NCBI RefSeq assembly: GCF_034092465.1
Contig: NZ_CP139303.1
Coordinates: 248,001-312,000, forward strand
Reading direction: 5' to 3'
Origin: Prochlorococcus sp. MIT 1223
GTDB taxonomy: Bacteria > Cyanobacteriota > Cyanobacteriia > PCC-6307 > Cyanobiaceae
DNA length: 64,000 bases
Shown here: positions 1 to 9,901 of the stretch, piece by piece
Layout: each line of letters begins with the position of its first letter
How positions within the stretch are numbered: position 1 is the first letter of the stretch
The notes under the pieces: model-generated
The model's database searches: none
What the model saw: only the letters and a program-made list of their open reading frames with translations
What the model was told of the DNA's origin: nothing
Program-made: the position numbers and the translations under genes

Positions 1-1
1 T

Positions 2-523
2 GAATATCCTTCTGAAGAAATTGTTTCATTTATTATGAGGAGATTTTCAGATGTAAAGGATTTTTCGAATATAGAATGTTTAGACTTGGGATGTGGTTGG
101 GGCAATAATCTTAGGTTTCTGAAAGACAAAGGATTTTCTTATTCAGGTGTTGATTTTTCAAAAACGGCAATTAATCACTGCAAGCTAAATCATAAGAATG
201 TATATTGCAATTCAGTTGAGGATATGCCGTTCCCTAATGAATCTTTTGATGTTGCGTTTGATCGTATGTGTATACAGCATAATGAATTAAGTAAAATACC
301 AAAAATTTTTAGTGAGGTCCACAGAGTATTAAAAAGTTCTGGGGTCTTTTTTTCTATTTTAGTAGAGAAAGCAAATTATAACTATACTACAAGTTACTTA
401 AGTCGAGATCAAATAGAAGAAATAAGCTCCATTTTTTCCTCTATTAATCTAGATTATATAGAGAGATCTTATGAAGGAGGGCATCATATTGTTAGGGCGA
501 ATATATTAACAGCCATTAAATAA
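2..523 (+). CDS. Class I SAM-dependent methyltransferase, 5'-truncated by the window edge
   Basis: The reading frame is open to the left edge, so the N terminus lies outside the window. An internal ATG at 35 is unlikely to be the true start, because the codons before it (EYPSEEIVSFIM) read like the usual lead-in to this fold. Motif I, the SAM-binding loop, is LDLGCGWGNN. It is followed by an acidic motif II (GVDFS) and a motif IV region with PFPNESFDVAFDR. This is the generic Methyltransf_11/25 fold. The substrate cannot be read from sequence. The stop at 521-523 is followed by about 300 bases without genes. The family is sure; the role is unknown. Confidence 0.8.
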   Translation, partial: EYPSEEIVSFIMRRFSDVKDFSNIECLDLGCGWGNNLRFLKDKGFSYSGVDFSKTAINHCKLNHKNVYCNSVEDMPFPNESFDVAFDRMCIQHNELSKIPKIFSEVHRVLKSSGVFFSILVEKANYNYTTSYLSRDQIEEISSIFSSINLDYIERSYEGGHHIVRANILTAIK

Positions 524-790
524 TAATCTCATTATTTAATTTTAGAAGTAAGAAATCAGTTTGCATAAAATAGACTTTATTTATATAAATATTTATGAGA
601 GTGATTTTAATGGAATAGTCTTTTTAATTTGGATGTCGGGTTCTGAGTCCTAAATGAATTAGGGACCCAGGTTGCATCGCAAAAATAGATAGGACAATTA
701 AATAAGAACAAATTCGATCAAGCTATAACTTGAATCATTAGGTTTTTGCTCTTTATATAATTTCCGCGTCTATCTACTAAGGTTCGCATT
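524..790. other. Intergenic region with a possible structured RNA
   Basis: I find no convincing ORF. Positions 632-678 can fold: GATG at 632-635 pairs with CATC at 675-678, and GTCCTAA at 647-653 pairs with TTAGGGAC at 659-666 with one bulged G and a five-base loop. An A-run follows at 681. It could be a small RNA or the 3' end of the methyltransferase mRNA. I do not see the conserved SRP RNA tetraloop core or the RNase P core. Confidence 0.3.
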
Positions 791-819
791 AAAAAAGCCT
801 GTCATAGACAGGCTTTTTT
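791..819. terminator. Perfect bidirectional intrinsic terminator
   Basis: The 13-base arms AAAAAAGCCTGTC (791-803) and GACAGGCTTTTTT (807-819) are exact complements with a three-base loop. The A-run on one side and T-run on the other let it act on both strands. It lies just 3' of the minus-strand tRNA-fMet and also ends the plus-strand region behind the methyltransferase. Confidence 0.9.
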
Positions 820-822
820 AAT

Positions 823-899
<77 letters not shown>

Positions 900-942
900 T
901 CGATATAACAAGCATACATGTTAGAGAATCAATCTTGTTTTT

Positions 943-1926
943 TTAGAGAAAGTTTTCTTGAAATCTCAACTCACCATCAACTTCAATTTGAAATTGTTGA
1001 TTTTGGGGCAAGACAATTTTCTCAACTTCTTCAATTCCTGTTGGAGTTATCCATTCAAGTTGTTTTAGTAAATGCAATGCTACGGCATGTTTAGCCCTTC
1101 TAGAGCCGTCTTCAACCTTGATGGCAAGTCCAATTCCCTCTCCTAGTCTTCCCAGGCATTGAATGCCTTCTGAACCTCCTTTGCTTATCACCTGTAAATG
1201 CGATCTTTTCATTAATTCATCATCAAATCCTCCTTCTCCAGAAATTAAATTGGTGTTCCTCATAATGGCTCTTGTTATTTGCTCAAATTCAGGTTGAGTT
1301 GAACCACACAAATTCGCATAAAGCATAGCCATTTGATTAATTCCTAAGAAGAGTGTTGGTGCTCCACAATTATCATTTGCGCTTATTAATTCATCTGGTG
1401 GAATCAATAACATTTCAGCAACTCTTCTTCTTATTTCTAATTGAATTGGGTGACTTTCATCTAGATAATTATCTTGTGGCCAATCCATTTTTTTGCATGT
1501 AGCAAGAAATGCTGCATGTTTACCTGAACAATTATGTTCAAGTCTGCTTCTCTTTTGAATAGGAATTGGACATTTTAAAGAGGATACTTTTATATCTGCG
1601 TTCCATAGGAGTTTAAAAGCTTCTCTTGCTTGTTCTGGTGTTCCTTTGTGAGATCCACAGGCTATTGCTATTCCTTTTTCACCAGTCTTAAGACTTTCGG
1701 ATGTCCCGCTTGTAATGAATGGAATTACTTGAAAAGGTTTTAATGCAGACCTTATAAATGTTTCGTATTTGAAATCACCCGCGGACATTAATAGCCTTCC
1801 TTTAGAGTCGCATACAGCTGCATGTGCCTTGTGAAATGATTCCTTCATTCCTCCCCTTTTGAGTAAAACTTTAATTGCTGATTTTTTTGAACTAATTTTA
1901 TTTAGTAGATTATTTTTATCCTTCAT
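943..1926 (-). CDS. L-asparaginase II family protein
   Basis: This 327-residue protein belongs to the COG4448 (asparaginase II) family, which hydrolyses asparagine to aspartate and ammonia and is unrelated to the AnsA/AnsB fold. Recognisable segments are KPFQVIPF near residue 65, ACGSHKGTPEQAR near 90, HNCSGKHAAFLA near 130, and NDNCGAPT near 185. Length is normal for the family. The ATG at 1926 starts the protein, and the next gene upstream on the same strand (CGLD27 family) ends five bases before it, so the two are probably co-transcribed. Substrate range is inferred from the family only. Confidence 0.88.
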   Translation of the reverse strand: MKDKNNLLNKISSKKSAIKVLLKRGGMKESFHKAHAAVCDSKGRLLMSAGDFKYETFIRSALKPFQVIPFITSGTSESLKTGEKGIAIACGSHKGTPEQAREAFKLLWNADIKVSSLKCPIPIQKRSRLEHNCSGKHAAFLATCKKMDWPQDNYLDESHPIQLEIRRRVAEMLLIPPDELISANDNCGAPTLFLGINQMAMLYANLCGSTQPEFEQITRAIMRNTNLISGEGGFDDELMKRSHLQVISKGGSEGIQCLGRLGEGIGLAIKVEDGSRRAKHAVALHLLKQLEWITPTGIEEVEKIVLPQNQQFQIEVDGELRFQENFL

Positions 1927-1931
1927 TTATA

Positions 1932-2438
1932 TTAAATTTGATGAAAAGAAATTGTTAAGTTTAAGGCTAAACCTATAAAAAATATTGTAAAAATAACTAA
2001 TAGAGATTGTTTTAAAATGAGTAGAATAGGTTTAATGTCATGTTGCGCTGTGAGAAGATCTTTCTCTCTCATCTCAATAGTCTTTTCCCATATTTGTCCA
2101 TCATACCAACCAGACTCCTCATATTCTACTCTCTCAGATTTTAGCCTTTTATAAATATAACTCCAGCCAAGTATATGTCTTATTATGATGCCTATAGGTA
2201 TAACCAATGACCAGACAAGACTAGAAAAAATCAACTTATCTATGTAAGGCCTTAATTGTACACTTCCAGTAGATATTATAAGCATCAGAGGTAATGCCAT
2301 TAGCCAGCTATATATAATTTTTCTGTAAAAGTAAGTAGTACTAATTAATGGCCAATTGAAGAATAAAGATTCTGATAATTTTTGATATTCTTCAATAGGA
2401 ATCTGCGCTTTCGGGACTGGGCACATAGAATATTTCAT
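1932..2438 (-). CDS. CGLD27 family (DUF1230) membrane protein
   Basis: The 168-residue protein opens with the family signature CPVPKAQIPIEEYQKL, typical of CGLD27 (conserved in green lineage and diatoms), found in cyanobacteria and plastids. Membrane segments are visible near residues 47-65, 75-95 and 143-165. Some members have been linked to plastid iron homeostasis or photosynthesis, but no reaction is established and none can be read here. It lies between rsfS and the asparaginase gene with gaps of three and five bases, so it sits inside a four-gene minus-strand operon. Confidence 0.85.
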   Translation of the reverse strand: MKYSMCPVPKAQIPIEEYQKLSESLFFNWPLISTTYFYRKIIYSWLMALPLMLIISTGSVQLRPYIDKLIFSSLVWSLVIPIGIIIRHILGWSYIYKRLKSERVEYEESGWYDGQIWEKTIEMREKDLLTAQHDIKPILLILKQSLLVIFTIFFIGLALNLTISFHQI

Positions 2439-2441
2439 GAA

Positions 2442-2804
2442 TCAAGTTTCCAAGCTAGAATATATTTCTCCATTGCTCCAGAAGCCTTCTAAATCATAGT
2501 AATTTCTCTCTTTAAGTTGAAAGACATTTACTATTAAGTCTCCATAGTCAAGCAAAGCCCATTTGGCTTCATTTATTCCTTCTTTTCTTATTGGCTCAAT
2601 ATCAGTTTCTTCTTTTACTCTTTTCTCTACTGAATTAATTATTGCTCTAACTTGTACATCTGATAAGCCATTTGTTATTAATATCCAGTCAGATAAGGTT
2701 GATACATTGTCAATTTTGATAAGACTTATGTTTTGAGCCTTCTTGTCTTCACAAGCGTTGGCTGCAATTCTGGCTAGTTCTTTACTATCCATATACATTT
2801 TCAC
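2442..2804 (-). CDS. rsfS: Ribosome silencing factor RsfS (Iojap)
   Basis: This is a 120-residue protein of the Iojap/RsfS family. These proteins bind ribosomal protein L14 on the large subunit and block subunit joining when nutrients are short. The signature parts are WILITNGLSDVQVRAI near residue 35-50 and WALLDYGDLIVNVF near 83-95. Length is typical. The ATG at 2804 lies inside the end of the upstream DUF3318 gene (20-base overlap), indicating translational coupling. Confidence 0.93.
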   Translation of the reverse strand: MKMYMDSKELARIAANACEDKKAQNISLIKIDNVSTLSDWILITNGLSDVQVRAIINSVEKRVKEETDIEPIRKEGINEAKWALLDYGDLIVNVFQLKERNYYDLEGFWSNGEIYSSLET

Positions 2805-3420
2805 TTGTTACAGATGATCTTGATCCTTCTTGCTCAGCCATTTCTGCTCTAGCCTTTTCTGCACTTTTTCTTAATGCTTCTAATCTGTCTTCGAAGAAAG
2901 TCCTTTTCTTCTTCTTACGCGATTTTTCAATTAAATCTTTAAGTGCACCACCTAGGCTTTTATACGCATTTGGAACGCTGTAACCAAATCTACATGCAAG
3001 ATCAATAGCCCTTTCGTCTGCTGAAATGGCATCCTGAAGCCTTTTTTCAGAATTGTTCTTAAGGTACAACCGATATCCTGCAAAACCTGAGAGGCCCAAG
3101 GCCATTAAGAGTAATAGACCATCTTGTACCCATAGCTCTCCAATTGCTCCGCCGAGGCCAATAGCCAAAGCAGCCATTTCCCATCCATCTCTTGGAATTG
3201 TGTCGTTTTGTATACGACCAACTTCGTGCCAGAAGAGGAGATTTCTATGGTCTTGGGCAAGGAAATCCCATTGTTCTAGATCAACTTGAATTTCGACCTC
3301 GTCTCTACCGATCTCTTCAAGGGTTATTAATGGAGGGTCAAGAGCTGCAGCCGCCTCCACGAACACCCAGCTTTGGTTTTCTGGGGGCAGCAGCCCTTTT
3401 AGGCGCTGGAGTTCGCTCAT
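2785..3420 (-). CDS. DUF3318 domain cyanobacterial protein
   Basis: The 211-residue protein matches the cyanobacteria-specific DUF3318 family: an acidic, aromatic N-terminal part (LEQWDFLAQDHRNLLFWHEV), a hydrophobic hairpin near residues 82-118, and a basic, probably coiled-coil C terminus rich in Lys, Arg and Glu. Function is unknown. It heads the operon with rsfS, the CGLD27 gene and the asparaginase gene, and is divergent from carB with 119 bases between the two starts, which must hold both promoters. Confidence 0.82.
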   Translation of the reverse strand: MSELQRLKGLLPPENQSWVFVEAAAALDPPLITLEEIGRDEVEIQVDLEQWDFLAQDHRNLLFWHEVGRIQNDTIPRDGWEMAALAIGLGGAIGELWVQDGLLLLMALGLSGFAGYRLYLKNNSEKRLQDAISADERAIDLACRFGYSVPNAYKSLGGALKDLIEKSRKKKKRTFFEDRLEALRKSAEKARAEMAEQEGSRSSVTSENVYG

Positions 3421-3539
3421 AAGAATGATTTCTATACGACAAATCTAGCTAGTGTGTCATTGTAGGTGTTGAAACTATTAGCTGATGAAAATTAGCATCG
3501 CTTACAAACTTTATTTAATGGAATTAGGAAGTAAAGCTT

Positions 3540-6500
3540 ATGCCGCGGCGTGAGGATATTAGAAGAATATTAATCTTAGGTTCTGGACCTATTGTCATCG
3601 GCCAGGCCTGTGAATTTGATTATTCTGGTACACAGGCCTGTAAGGCATTAAGAAAAGAGGGATATGAGGTTCTCCTGATTAACTCAAATCCTGCATCGAT
3701 CATGACTGATCCTGATCTTGCAGATAGAACATATATTGAACCTCTTAATCCAGATTTTGTAAGATCAGTAATTGAAAAAGAACGTCCTCAGGCTTTATTG
3801 CCAACAATGGGAGGGCAAACCGCACTAAATATTGCGGTTTCATTAGCTGAGGATGGAACACTTTCTAAATATCAAGTTGAACTTATAGGGGCTGATCTGA
3901 AATCGATACGCAAAGCAGAGGATAGGAAACTGTTTAAGCAAGCGATGAATAAAATTAATATAAATGTTTGTCCTTCTGGTATAGCTTCTAATTTAAAAGA
4001 GGCTAAGCAAGTTGGTAATGAAATATCTAGTTTTCCAAGAATAATTAGACCTGCTTTTACACTTGGAGGAAGTGGAGGTGGAATTGCTTATAACGAAGAG
4101 GAATATCTATCTATCTGTAAAGAAGGAATAGAAGCTAGCCCGGTTTCTCAAATTCTCATAGAAAAGTCATTAATTGGCTGGAAAGAATATGAATTAGAAG
4201 TTATGCGTGATTTTGCCGATAATGTTGTGATTATCTGCAGTATTGAAAACTTTGACCCAATGGGGGTGCATACAGGAGATTCTATAACTGTCGCCCCAGC
4301 ACAAACATTAACTGATAGAGAATATCAATTATTACGGGACTATTCAATAAATATAATTAGAGAGATAGGTGTTGCCACTGGTGGTAGCAATATTCAATTT
4401 GCCGTAAATCCTGTTGATGGGCAAATAGTAGTAATTGAGATGAACCCTAGAGTAAGTAGATCATCTGCATTGGCTAGCAAAGCGACAGGTTTTCCAATAG
4501 CAAAAATTGCCTCTTTATTAGCAGTTGGTTATAACCTTGACGAAATAGTTAATGATATAACTGGCAAAACCCCAGCATGTTTTGAACCGACGATAGATTA
4601 TGTTGTTACTAAAATTCCTAGATTTGCATTTGAGAAATTCTCAGGTAGTTCTTCGGCTTTAACTACTTCAATGAAGTCTGTTGGTGAAGCTATGGCTATA
4701 GGAAGGTCTTTTGAGGAGTCATTTCAGAAAGCTGTTAGATCTTTAGAAATTGGTTATTCAGGATGGGGATGTGATGGAAAAGAACCTAAATTTAATGAAA
4801 CGGAAATAGATAAACTTTTAAGGATTCCTTCCCCTGACAGAATAATTGCAATACGCTTAGCGATGAAAAATGGTAAAAGTGATAGTGAAATTCATCTTCT
4901 TTCTCAAATTGATCAATGGTTTCTCTCTAAGCTAAGAAATATTATAGATCTTGAAGAAAAGTTATTAGTTGGTAAGTCACTAAATGATCTTAACTATGAT
5001 GATATATTTGAATTAAAGCAATATGGATTCTCCGATAGTCAGATTGCTTGGTGTACTAAGTCAGCAGAGAGTGAAGTTAGACAATATCGCAAGAAACTTA
5101 AGATAACTCCAGTCTATAAGACTGTAGATACTTGTGCTGCCGAGTTTCTTTCATCAACACCTTATCATTATTCTACCTATGAGAGGTGTATAAAAGTATT
5201 TAATTCTGACTCTTACGAAGATTTAACCTATTCCAACGAAAGAGATTCTATAAATACTAAGAAAGTAATGATATTAGGAGGAGGACCTAATCGGATTGGT
5301 CAAGGAATTGAATTTGATTATTGCTGCTGTCATGCCTCTTTTCAAGCACAAGATGAAGGGTACTCAACGATAATGGTTAATAGTAATCCTGAAACAGTAT
5401 CGACAGATTACGACACTAGTGATGTTCTGTATTTTGAACCAGTTTTTCTAGAGGATATATTAAATATAATTGAGCTAGAAAAGCCAGCTGGGATAATTGT
5501 TCAGTTTGGAGGCCAGACTCCATTAAAATTATCGATGAAACTTTATAATTGGCTTAAAAGTGATGAAGGATTAAAAACTAAATCATCCATATGGGGTACT
5601 TCTCCAGTTTCTATAGATAGTGCGGAAGATAGGGAACAGTTTAATTATCTTTTAGATAAATTAATTATCCAACAACCTAAAAACGGTATCGCTCGTACTC
5701 CTGATGAGGCTATATTTGTAGCCTCTAATATTACGTACCCTCTTGTTGTTAGACCCTCTTATGTTTTAGGTGGTAGGGCTATGGAAATTGTTTATGATGA
5801 GAGAGAATTAAATACATATATAAACGAGGCAGTTAATGTTGAACCTGATCACCCAGTTTTGATTGATCAGTATTTAGAGAATGCTGTCGAAGTAGATGTT
5901 GATGCTTTATGTGACAGAAAAGGTCGTTTAGTTATAGGCGGTTTAATGGAACATATTGAGCCAGCAGGAATTCACTCTGGAGACTCAGCATGCTGCTTGC
6001 CTTCCGTTTCACTTAGCGATGATTCGCTGAAGATTATTCGCAAATGGACGCATCAAATTGCTAATTCATTAAATGTAATTGGCTTGATTAACATTCAATT
6101 TGCAGTACAAAAAGATGCTTCTGGAATAGAGAAAGTTTTCATTATTGAAGCTAACCCCAGAGCATCAAGAACAGTTCCTTTTGTCTCCAAGGCAACAGGT
6201 ATACCCTTGGCCAGAATTGCCACGAGTCTTATGGCAGGCAAAACACTTGATCAGGTTGGCTTTTTGGAGGAACCCGTTCCTCCTTTGCAGGCAATTAAAG
6301 AAGCTGTCATGCCTTTTAGACGTTTCCCTGGTTCAGATACAGTTTTAGGTCCAGAGATGAGATCTACGGGAGAAGTTATGGGCACATCGTCAAGCTTTGG
6401 AATGGCTTACGCAAAAGCTGAGATAGCGGCTGGAGAAGCCTTGCCTGTTTCAGGAGTTGTTTTCCTGTCCACTCACGATCGAGATAAACCATCATTAATT

Positions 6501-6854
6501 CCTATAGCAAAACGTTTAGAGGGATTAGGGTTTGGTCTTATTGCTACGTCTGGTACAGCTAAATTCCTTTCAAAAGCTGGTGTCAATATAAAAGCGGTAC
6601 TTAAAGTACATGAAGGTCGTCCAAATATTGAAGATCTAATTCGTTCACATAAAATTCAATTAGTAATTAACACTCCTATTGGAAGACAAGCCATACACGA
6701 CGATAAGTATTTGAGAAGAGCAGCCTTAGATTATTCAGTACCGACTGTCACAACGCTTGCTGGAGCAAGAGCTGCTGTAGAAGGTATATCAACGTTGCAA
6801 TCTCAGACAACTGAAGTCTATGCACTTCAAGATTTATTTAAGAGTACAAAGTAA
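3540..6854 (+). CDS. carB: Carbamoyl-phosphate synthase large subunit
   Basis: CarB makes carbamoyl phosphate from bicarbonate, ammonia (delivered by CarA) and two ATP, feeding arginine and pyrimidine synthesis. The 1104-residue protein has the expected duplicated layout. The first half begins [20 protein letters not shown] and carries an ATP-grasp domain around residues 130-340. A helical oligomerisation region follows. The second half starts [20 protein letters not shown] near 577 and has a second ATP-grasp domain. The C-terminal MGS-like allosteric domain spans about 950-1090, with [12 protein letters not shown]-binding loops such as [10 protein letters not shown] and [10 protein letters not shown] are intact. 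The carA gene is not in the window. Confidence 0.98.
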   Translation: MPRREDIRRILILGSGPIVIGQACEFDYSGTQACKALRKEGYEVLLINSNPASIMTDPDLADRTYIEPLNPDFVRSVIEKERPQALLPTMGGQTALNIAVSLAEDGTLSKYQVELIGADLKSIRKAEDRKLFKQAMNKININVCPSGIASNLKEAKQVGNEISSFPRIIRPAFTLGGSGGGIAYNEEEYLSICKEGIEASPVSQILIEKSLIGWKEYELEVMRDFADNVVIICSIENFDPMGVHTGDSITVAPAQTLTDREYQLLRDYSINIIREIGVATGGSNIQFAVNPVDGQIVVIEMNPRVSRSSALASKATGFPIAKIASLLAVGYNLDEIVNDITGKTPACFEPTIDYVVTKIPRFAFEKFSGSSSALTTSMKSVGEAMAIGRSFEESFQKAVRSLEIGYSGWGCDGKEPKFNETEIDKLLRIPSPDRIIAIRLAMKNGKSDSEIHLLSQIDQWFLSKLRNIIDLEEKLLVGKSLNDLNYDDIFELKQYGFSDSQIAWCTKSAESEVRQYRKKLKITPVYKTVDTCAAEFLSSTPYHYSTYERCIKVFNSDSYEDLTYSNERDSINTKKVMILGGGPNRIGQGIEFDYCCCHASFQAQDEGYSTIMVNSNPETVSTDYDTSDVLYFEPVFLEDILNIIELEKPAGIIVQFGGQTPLKLSMKLYNWLKSDEGLKTKSSIWGTSPVSIDSAEDREQFNYLLDKLIIQQPKNGIARTPDEAIFVASNITYPLVVRPSYVLGGRAMEIVYDERELNTYINEAVNVEPDHPVLIDQYLENAVEVDVDALCDRKGRLVIGGLMEHIEPAGIHSGDSACCLPSVSLSDDSLKIIRKWTHQIANSLNVIGLINIQFAVQKDASGIEKVFIIEANPRASRTVPFVSKATGIPLARIATSLMAGKTLDQVGFLEEPVPPLQAIKEAVMPFRRFPGSDTVLGPEMRSTGEVMGTSSSFGMAYAKAEIAAGEALPVSGVVFLSTHDRDKPSLIPIAKRLEGLGFGLIATSGTAKFLSKAGVNIKAVLKVHEGRPNIEDLIRSHKIQLVINTPIGRQAIHDDKYLRRAALDYSVPTVTTLAGARAAVEGISTLQSQTTEVYALQDLFKSTK

Positions 6855-6883
6855 ATAAAACAAATAAATATTAATTTACTTCT

Positions 6884-7108
6884 TTAAATTGGCTTTATAT
6901 CTTTTAATTTAATTTTTAGTTGTTCGGCTAGAGATTGTCTTCCGACAACAAGCACTTTAAGAGTATCTTCATGCATTCGTAATTGGGCATCTGCTACCTG
7001 CATACCTTTTACAAGCTCTTTGACTTCGTCAGGTAGTGTTTTTAAATCATAATTATGGTCTTCGAATGTTAAAATTGGATCACCTTGCGGTTTAATACTT
7101 TCATCCAT
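6884..7108 (-). CDS. DUF6447 family small protein
   Basis: A 74-residue soluble acidic protein with the family pattern ILTFEDHNYDLKTLPDEVKE followed by a helix containing LRMHEDTL. DUF6447 proteins are small and common in cyanobacteria. No function is known. It is convergent with carB (stops 29 bases apart) and lies just downstream of the ABC transporter gene on the same strand, 57 bases away, so the two may share a transcript. Confidence 0.75.
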   Translation of the reverse strand: MDESIKPQGDPILTFEDHNYDLKTLPDEVKELVKGMQVADAQLRMHEDTLKVLVVGRQSLAEQLKIKLKDIKPI

Positions 7109-7165
7109 TTCTATTAGAGTAGTTGATAATAATATAACTTAATTTATTGAATAATTTTTTCAAAT

Positions 7166-8899
7166 TTACTTATTGATAAATTGTTTATTACATAATTCAC
7201 TATATTTACCAGATAGTTTAATTAAGTCAGAATGTTTTCCAACTTCTAGGATTCTACCTTTATCTATAAATACTATTAAATCGGCTTCTTGAACAGTTGA
7301 GAGTCTATGCGCAATAATTATTACTGTCCTTGATTTCATAGCTTGTTTTAAAGCTAACTGGACTTCTTCTTCGGAATCAGCATCTAGAGCACTAGTAGCT
7401 TCATCAAGAAGAAGTATAGAAGGATCGCCAACTAATGCTCTTGCTATAGAAATACGCTGTAATTGTCCGCCAGAAAGATTCGTACCTCTTTCTTGTAATA
7501 CTGTTTGATATCCGTCTTTCATATTTGTAATAAACTCATGAGCATTAGCTATTTTTGCTGAGTTTATAATTTGTTCTTCAGAACAAACTCTACCGAAACT
7601 AATAGCCTGATTAATTGATCCAGAAAAAACGGTAGAAACTTGGGGAACAAGGGCTATCTGTCTCCTCAAATGTTTAGTATTTAGTGTAGACATTTCTATG
7701 CCATCTATTTTTATAGATCCACTAGTAGGTTTGATAAAACCTAGTAGTAAGGAAAATAATGTGCTTTTCCCAGCGCCAGAAGGTCCTACAAAAGCAATCT
7801 TTTTTCCTCTCTCAATTGTTAGAGAAAGAGAATCTATTACTTTTTTATTTAATTTATAAGAAAAACTTACTTCATTAAAATCGATATTACCAATTCGACT
7901 AGATATTGATACTTTTGATTTATTATTTATGTTTTCTTCTGCTTCTAGATGTATCTCCTTAAGTCTCCGAAGAGAAGCTTGACCTTGCTGTAATTCATTA
8001 AAGTTAGTTGTCAAATGGCTAATTGGATCAATTAACATAAGTAGTGCTGCAAAATAACTACTAAACTGTTCACCATTTAATCCTCCTTGTTGTATTCTTG
8101 CGGCTCCTAGCGTTAGGATTGTAAGTATGCCAGCTGCTTCAAGAAAACCTATTACTGGGTGTTGTAAAGCAAGTAATTTAAGAGTTTTGAACCGAGCATT
8201 TTTGTGACTTTTCACTTGAGCGTCAAATCTTTCTTGCATCCAATCTTCGACAGCAAATGCTCTAATAAGAGGTAATCCTTGTATTGCTTCGCCAAGTAAA
8301 CTAGCTAATTCACTAACTCTTTCTTGGCTTCTTTCTGCTGTTAGCATTACTTTTTGCCCAAACTTACTTATAAGTAAGGTCATTATTGGTGCTAGTAATA
8401 GCGTTGCCATAGATAACTTCCAATCGAGAAAAATCATATAAACTAGAACAGCAACTAGTTGTAAAAATGATGGTGTTGTATCTTGAATTGTTTTATAAAT
8501 TACTTCTCCAATACGATCAGCATCTTCTGTTAACCTATAAGTTATATCTCCGCAAGATAATTTCTCTAATGAAACTAATTCTATTTTTTGTAATTTACTA
8601 AATAAGCTAGTTCTTAGATTTTGACTTATGGATAGCGCAGGTTTGGCAAAGAGTATGTCCTGTGAAAACTGAGATAATTTCTGAACTAAAAAAACAATTA
8701 ATGCTAGAAAAATTACTTTAATTACTTGTTCTAGATTTCCTTCTCCGATAGCTGGTATAAGTTTTCCTGCAAGCCACGCAAGTAAGGGCCAGCATAAAAC
8801 GTATACGAACATTGAAATCCCACCGAGGACTAGTTCATTTATATGAGGCCTCAGCAGTTCGAGGATATATTTGAAATTAAAAACTCTTTGATAAGCCAT
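7166..8899 (-). CDS. ABC transporter, fused permease and ATPase (MsbA-like exporter)
   Basis: The 577-residue half-transporter has an N-terminal six-helix membrane domain (about 15-300) and a C-terminal ATPase. Walker A is VGPSGAGKST near residue 375, the signature is LSGGQLQRISIARAL near 480, and Walker B with the D-loop is ILLLDEATSALDADS near 500. The switch His lies in IIIAHRLSTV. This is a type IV exporter of the MsbA/HlyB kind, working as a homodimer or heterodimer. Substrate (lipid, peptide or drug) cannot be told from sequence. It is divergent from the S4 gene with only 18 bases between starts. Confidence 0.92.
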   Translation of the reverse strand: MAYQRVFNFKYILELLRPHINELVLGGISMFVYVLCWPLLAWLAGKLIPAIGEGNLEQVIKVIFLALIVFLVQKLSQFSQDILFAKPALSISQNLRTSLFSKLQKIELVSLEKLSCGDITYRLTEDADRIGEVIYKTIQDTTPSFLQLVAVLVYMIFLDWKLSMATLLLAPIMTLLISKFGQKVMLTAERSQERVSELASLLGEAIQGLPLIRAFAVEDWMQERFDAQVKSHKNARFKTLKLLALQHPVIGFLEAAGILTILTLGAARIQQGGLNGEQFSSYFAALLMLIDPISHLTTNFNELQQGQASLRRLKEIHLEAEENINNKSKVSISSRIGNIDFNEVSFSYKLNKKVIDSLSLTIERGKKIAFVGPSGAGKSTLFSLLLGFIKPTSGSIKIDGIEMSTLNTKHLRRQIALVPQVSTVFSGSINQAISFGRVCSEEQIINSAKIANAHEFITNMKDGYQTVLQERGTNLSGGQLQRISIARALVGDPSILLLDEATSALDADSEEEVQLALKQAMKSRTVIIIAHRLSTVQEADLIVFIDKGRILEVGKHSDLIKLSGKYSELCNKQFINK

Positions 8900-8917
8900 C
8901 CGAATTAGGTATTAATA

Positions 8918-9130
8918 ATGAGAATAGCCTTTTATATTCAGATGAAATTGAATCAATTTCTGAAATTTCAAGGTTTGGTTTCTACTGGAGGAGAAGCTAA
9001 ACAATTGATTAATTCTGGGTTAATAACTGTTAACGGTATTGTCGAGACTAGGCGTGGACGCAAGTTATGCCCAGGCGATCTCGTAAGTTTTGAAAACCAA
9101 GATTACATCCTTGCTCACTCGGACTTATAG
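8918..9130 (+). CDS. S4-like RNA-binding domain protein (YbcJ/YaaA type)
   Basis: This is a 70-residue single-domain S4 protein with the pattern FLKFQGLVSTGGEAKQLI, then VNGIVETRRGRKL and GDLVSF. Such proteins bind structured RNA, often rRNA, but the target is not known. I keep the ATG at 8918 because a weak AGG lies eight bases before it. The ATG at 8942 (MKLNQF) would match the usual N terminus of many homologues and is the main alternative. The next gene, tpiA, starts 38 bases downstream. Confidence 0.85.
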   Translation: MRIAFYIQMKLNQFLKFQGLVSTGGEAKQLINSGLITVNGIVETRRGRKLCPGDLVSFENQDYILAHSDL

Positions 9131-9168
9131 AATCGTAGCTTGGTTGCTTGTGTTCACTAGGGGGAATT

Positions 9169-9900
9169 GTGCGTAAACCAGTAATCGCAGGAAATTGGAA
9201 GATGAATATGACATGTTCTCAATCAAGGAACTATCTATCCGACTTCCTTCCTTTAGTAAAAGATATTCCTGCTGACCGCAAAATTGTACTTGCACCACCT
9301 TTTACTGCAATTTCGACTGTGGCTAATTTGATTAATGGAAATACTGTTCAGTTATCGAGCCAAAATGTTCATTGGGAAGATAATGGTGCTTTTACTGCTG
9401 AAATATCACCCATGATGCTTATAGAACATAATGTCGAATACGCAATAGTTGGACACAGCGAACCTCGCAAGTATTTCAGTGAGAGCGACGAACAGATAAA
9501 CAGAAGAGCTATCTCTGCTCAGTCTCATGGCTTGATTCCGATTGTATGTGTAGGCGAAAGCTTTGAGCAACGAGAAAGAGGTGAAGCTGAAAGAGTTATA
9601 AGAAGACAAGTCGAACAAGGACTTGAAGGTACAGATTTAGAGAGACTAATAGTTGCCTATGAACCTATTTGGGCTATAGGTACTGGAAAAACATGTCAGG
9701 CAAAAGAAGCTAACAGAATATGCGGTTTAATTAGAGAATGGGCTGCCTCTAGTCATTTGATAATTCAGTATGGTGGCTCAGTTAAACCTACCAATATTGA
9801 TGAAATTATGTCTATGAGTGATATTGATGGTGTGCTTGTTGGTGGGGCATCTCTAGACCCAACAGGTTTCGCGAGAATAGCAAATTACAAAGTTGATTAG
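9169..9900 (+). CDS. tpiA: Triosephosphate isomerase
   Basis: TpiA interconverts dihydroxyacetone phosphate and glyceraldehyde 3-phosphate in the Calvin cycle and glycolysis. Substrate-binding Asn and Lys are in AGNWKMN (residues 7-13). The catalytic His is in [12 protein letters not shown] and the catalytic Glu in [14 protein letters not shown]. The phosphate loop is [10 protein letters not shown] choose the GTG at 9169 because an AGGGGG ribosome-binding site stands just before it and it gives the normal N terminus [15 protein letters not shown] at 9148 is in frame but lacks both features. The protein is 243 residues, and folP follows immediately. Confidence 0.96.
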   Translation: MRKPVIAGNWKMNMTCSQSRNYLSDFLPLVKDIPADRKIVLAPPFTAISTVANLINGNTVQLSSQNVHWEDNGAFTAEISPMMLIEHNVEYAIVGHSEPRKYFSESDEQINRRAISAQSHGLIPIVCVGESFEQRERGEAERVIRRQVEQGLEGTDLERLIVAYEPIWAIGTGKTCQAKEANRICGLIREWAASSHLIIQYGGSVKPTNIDEIMSMSDIDGVLVGGASLDPTGFARIANYKVD

Positions 9901-9901
9901 T

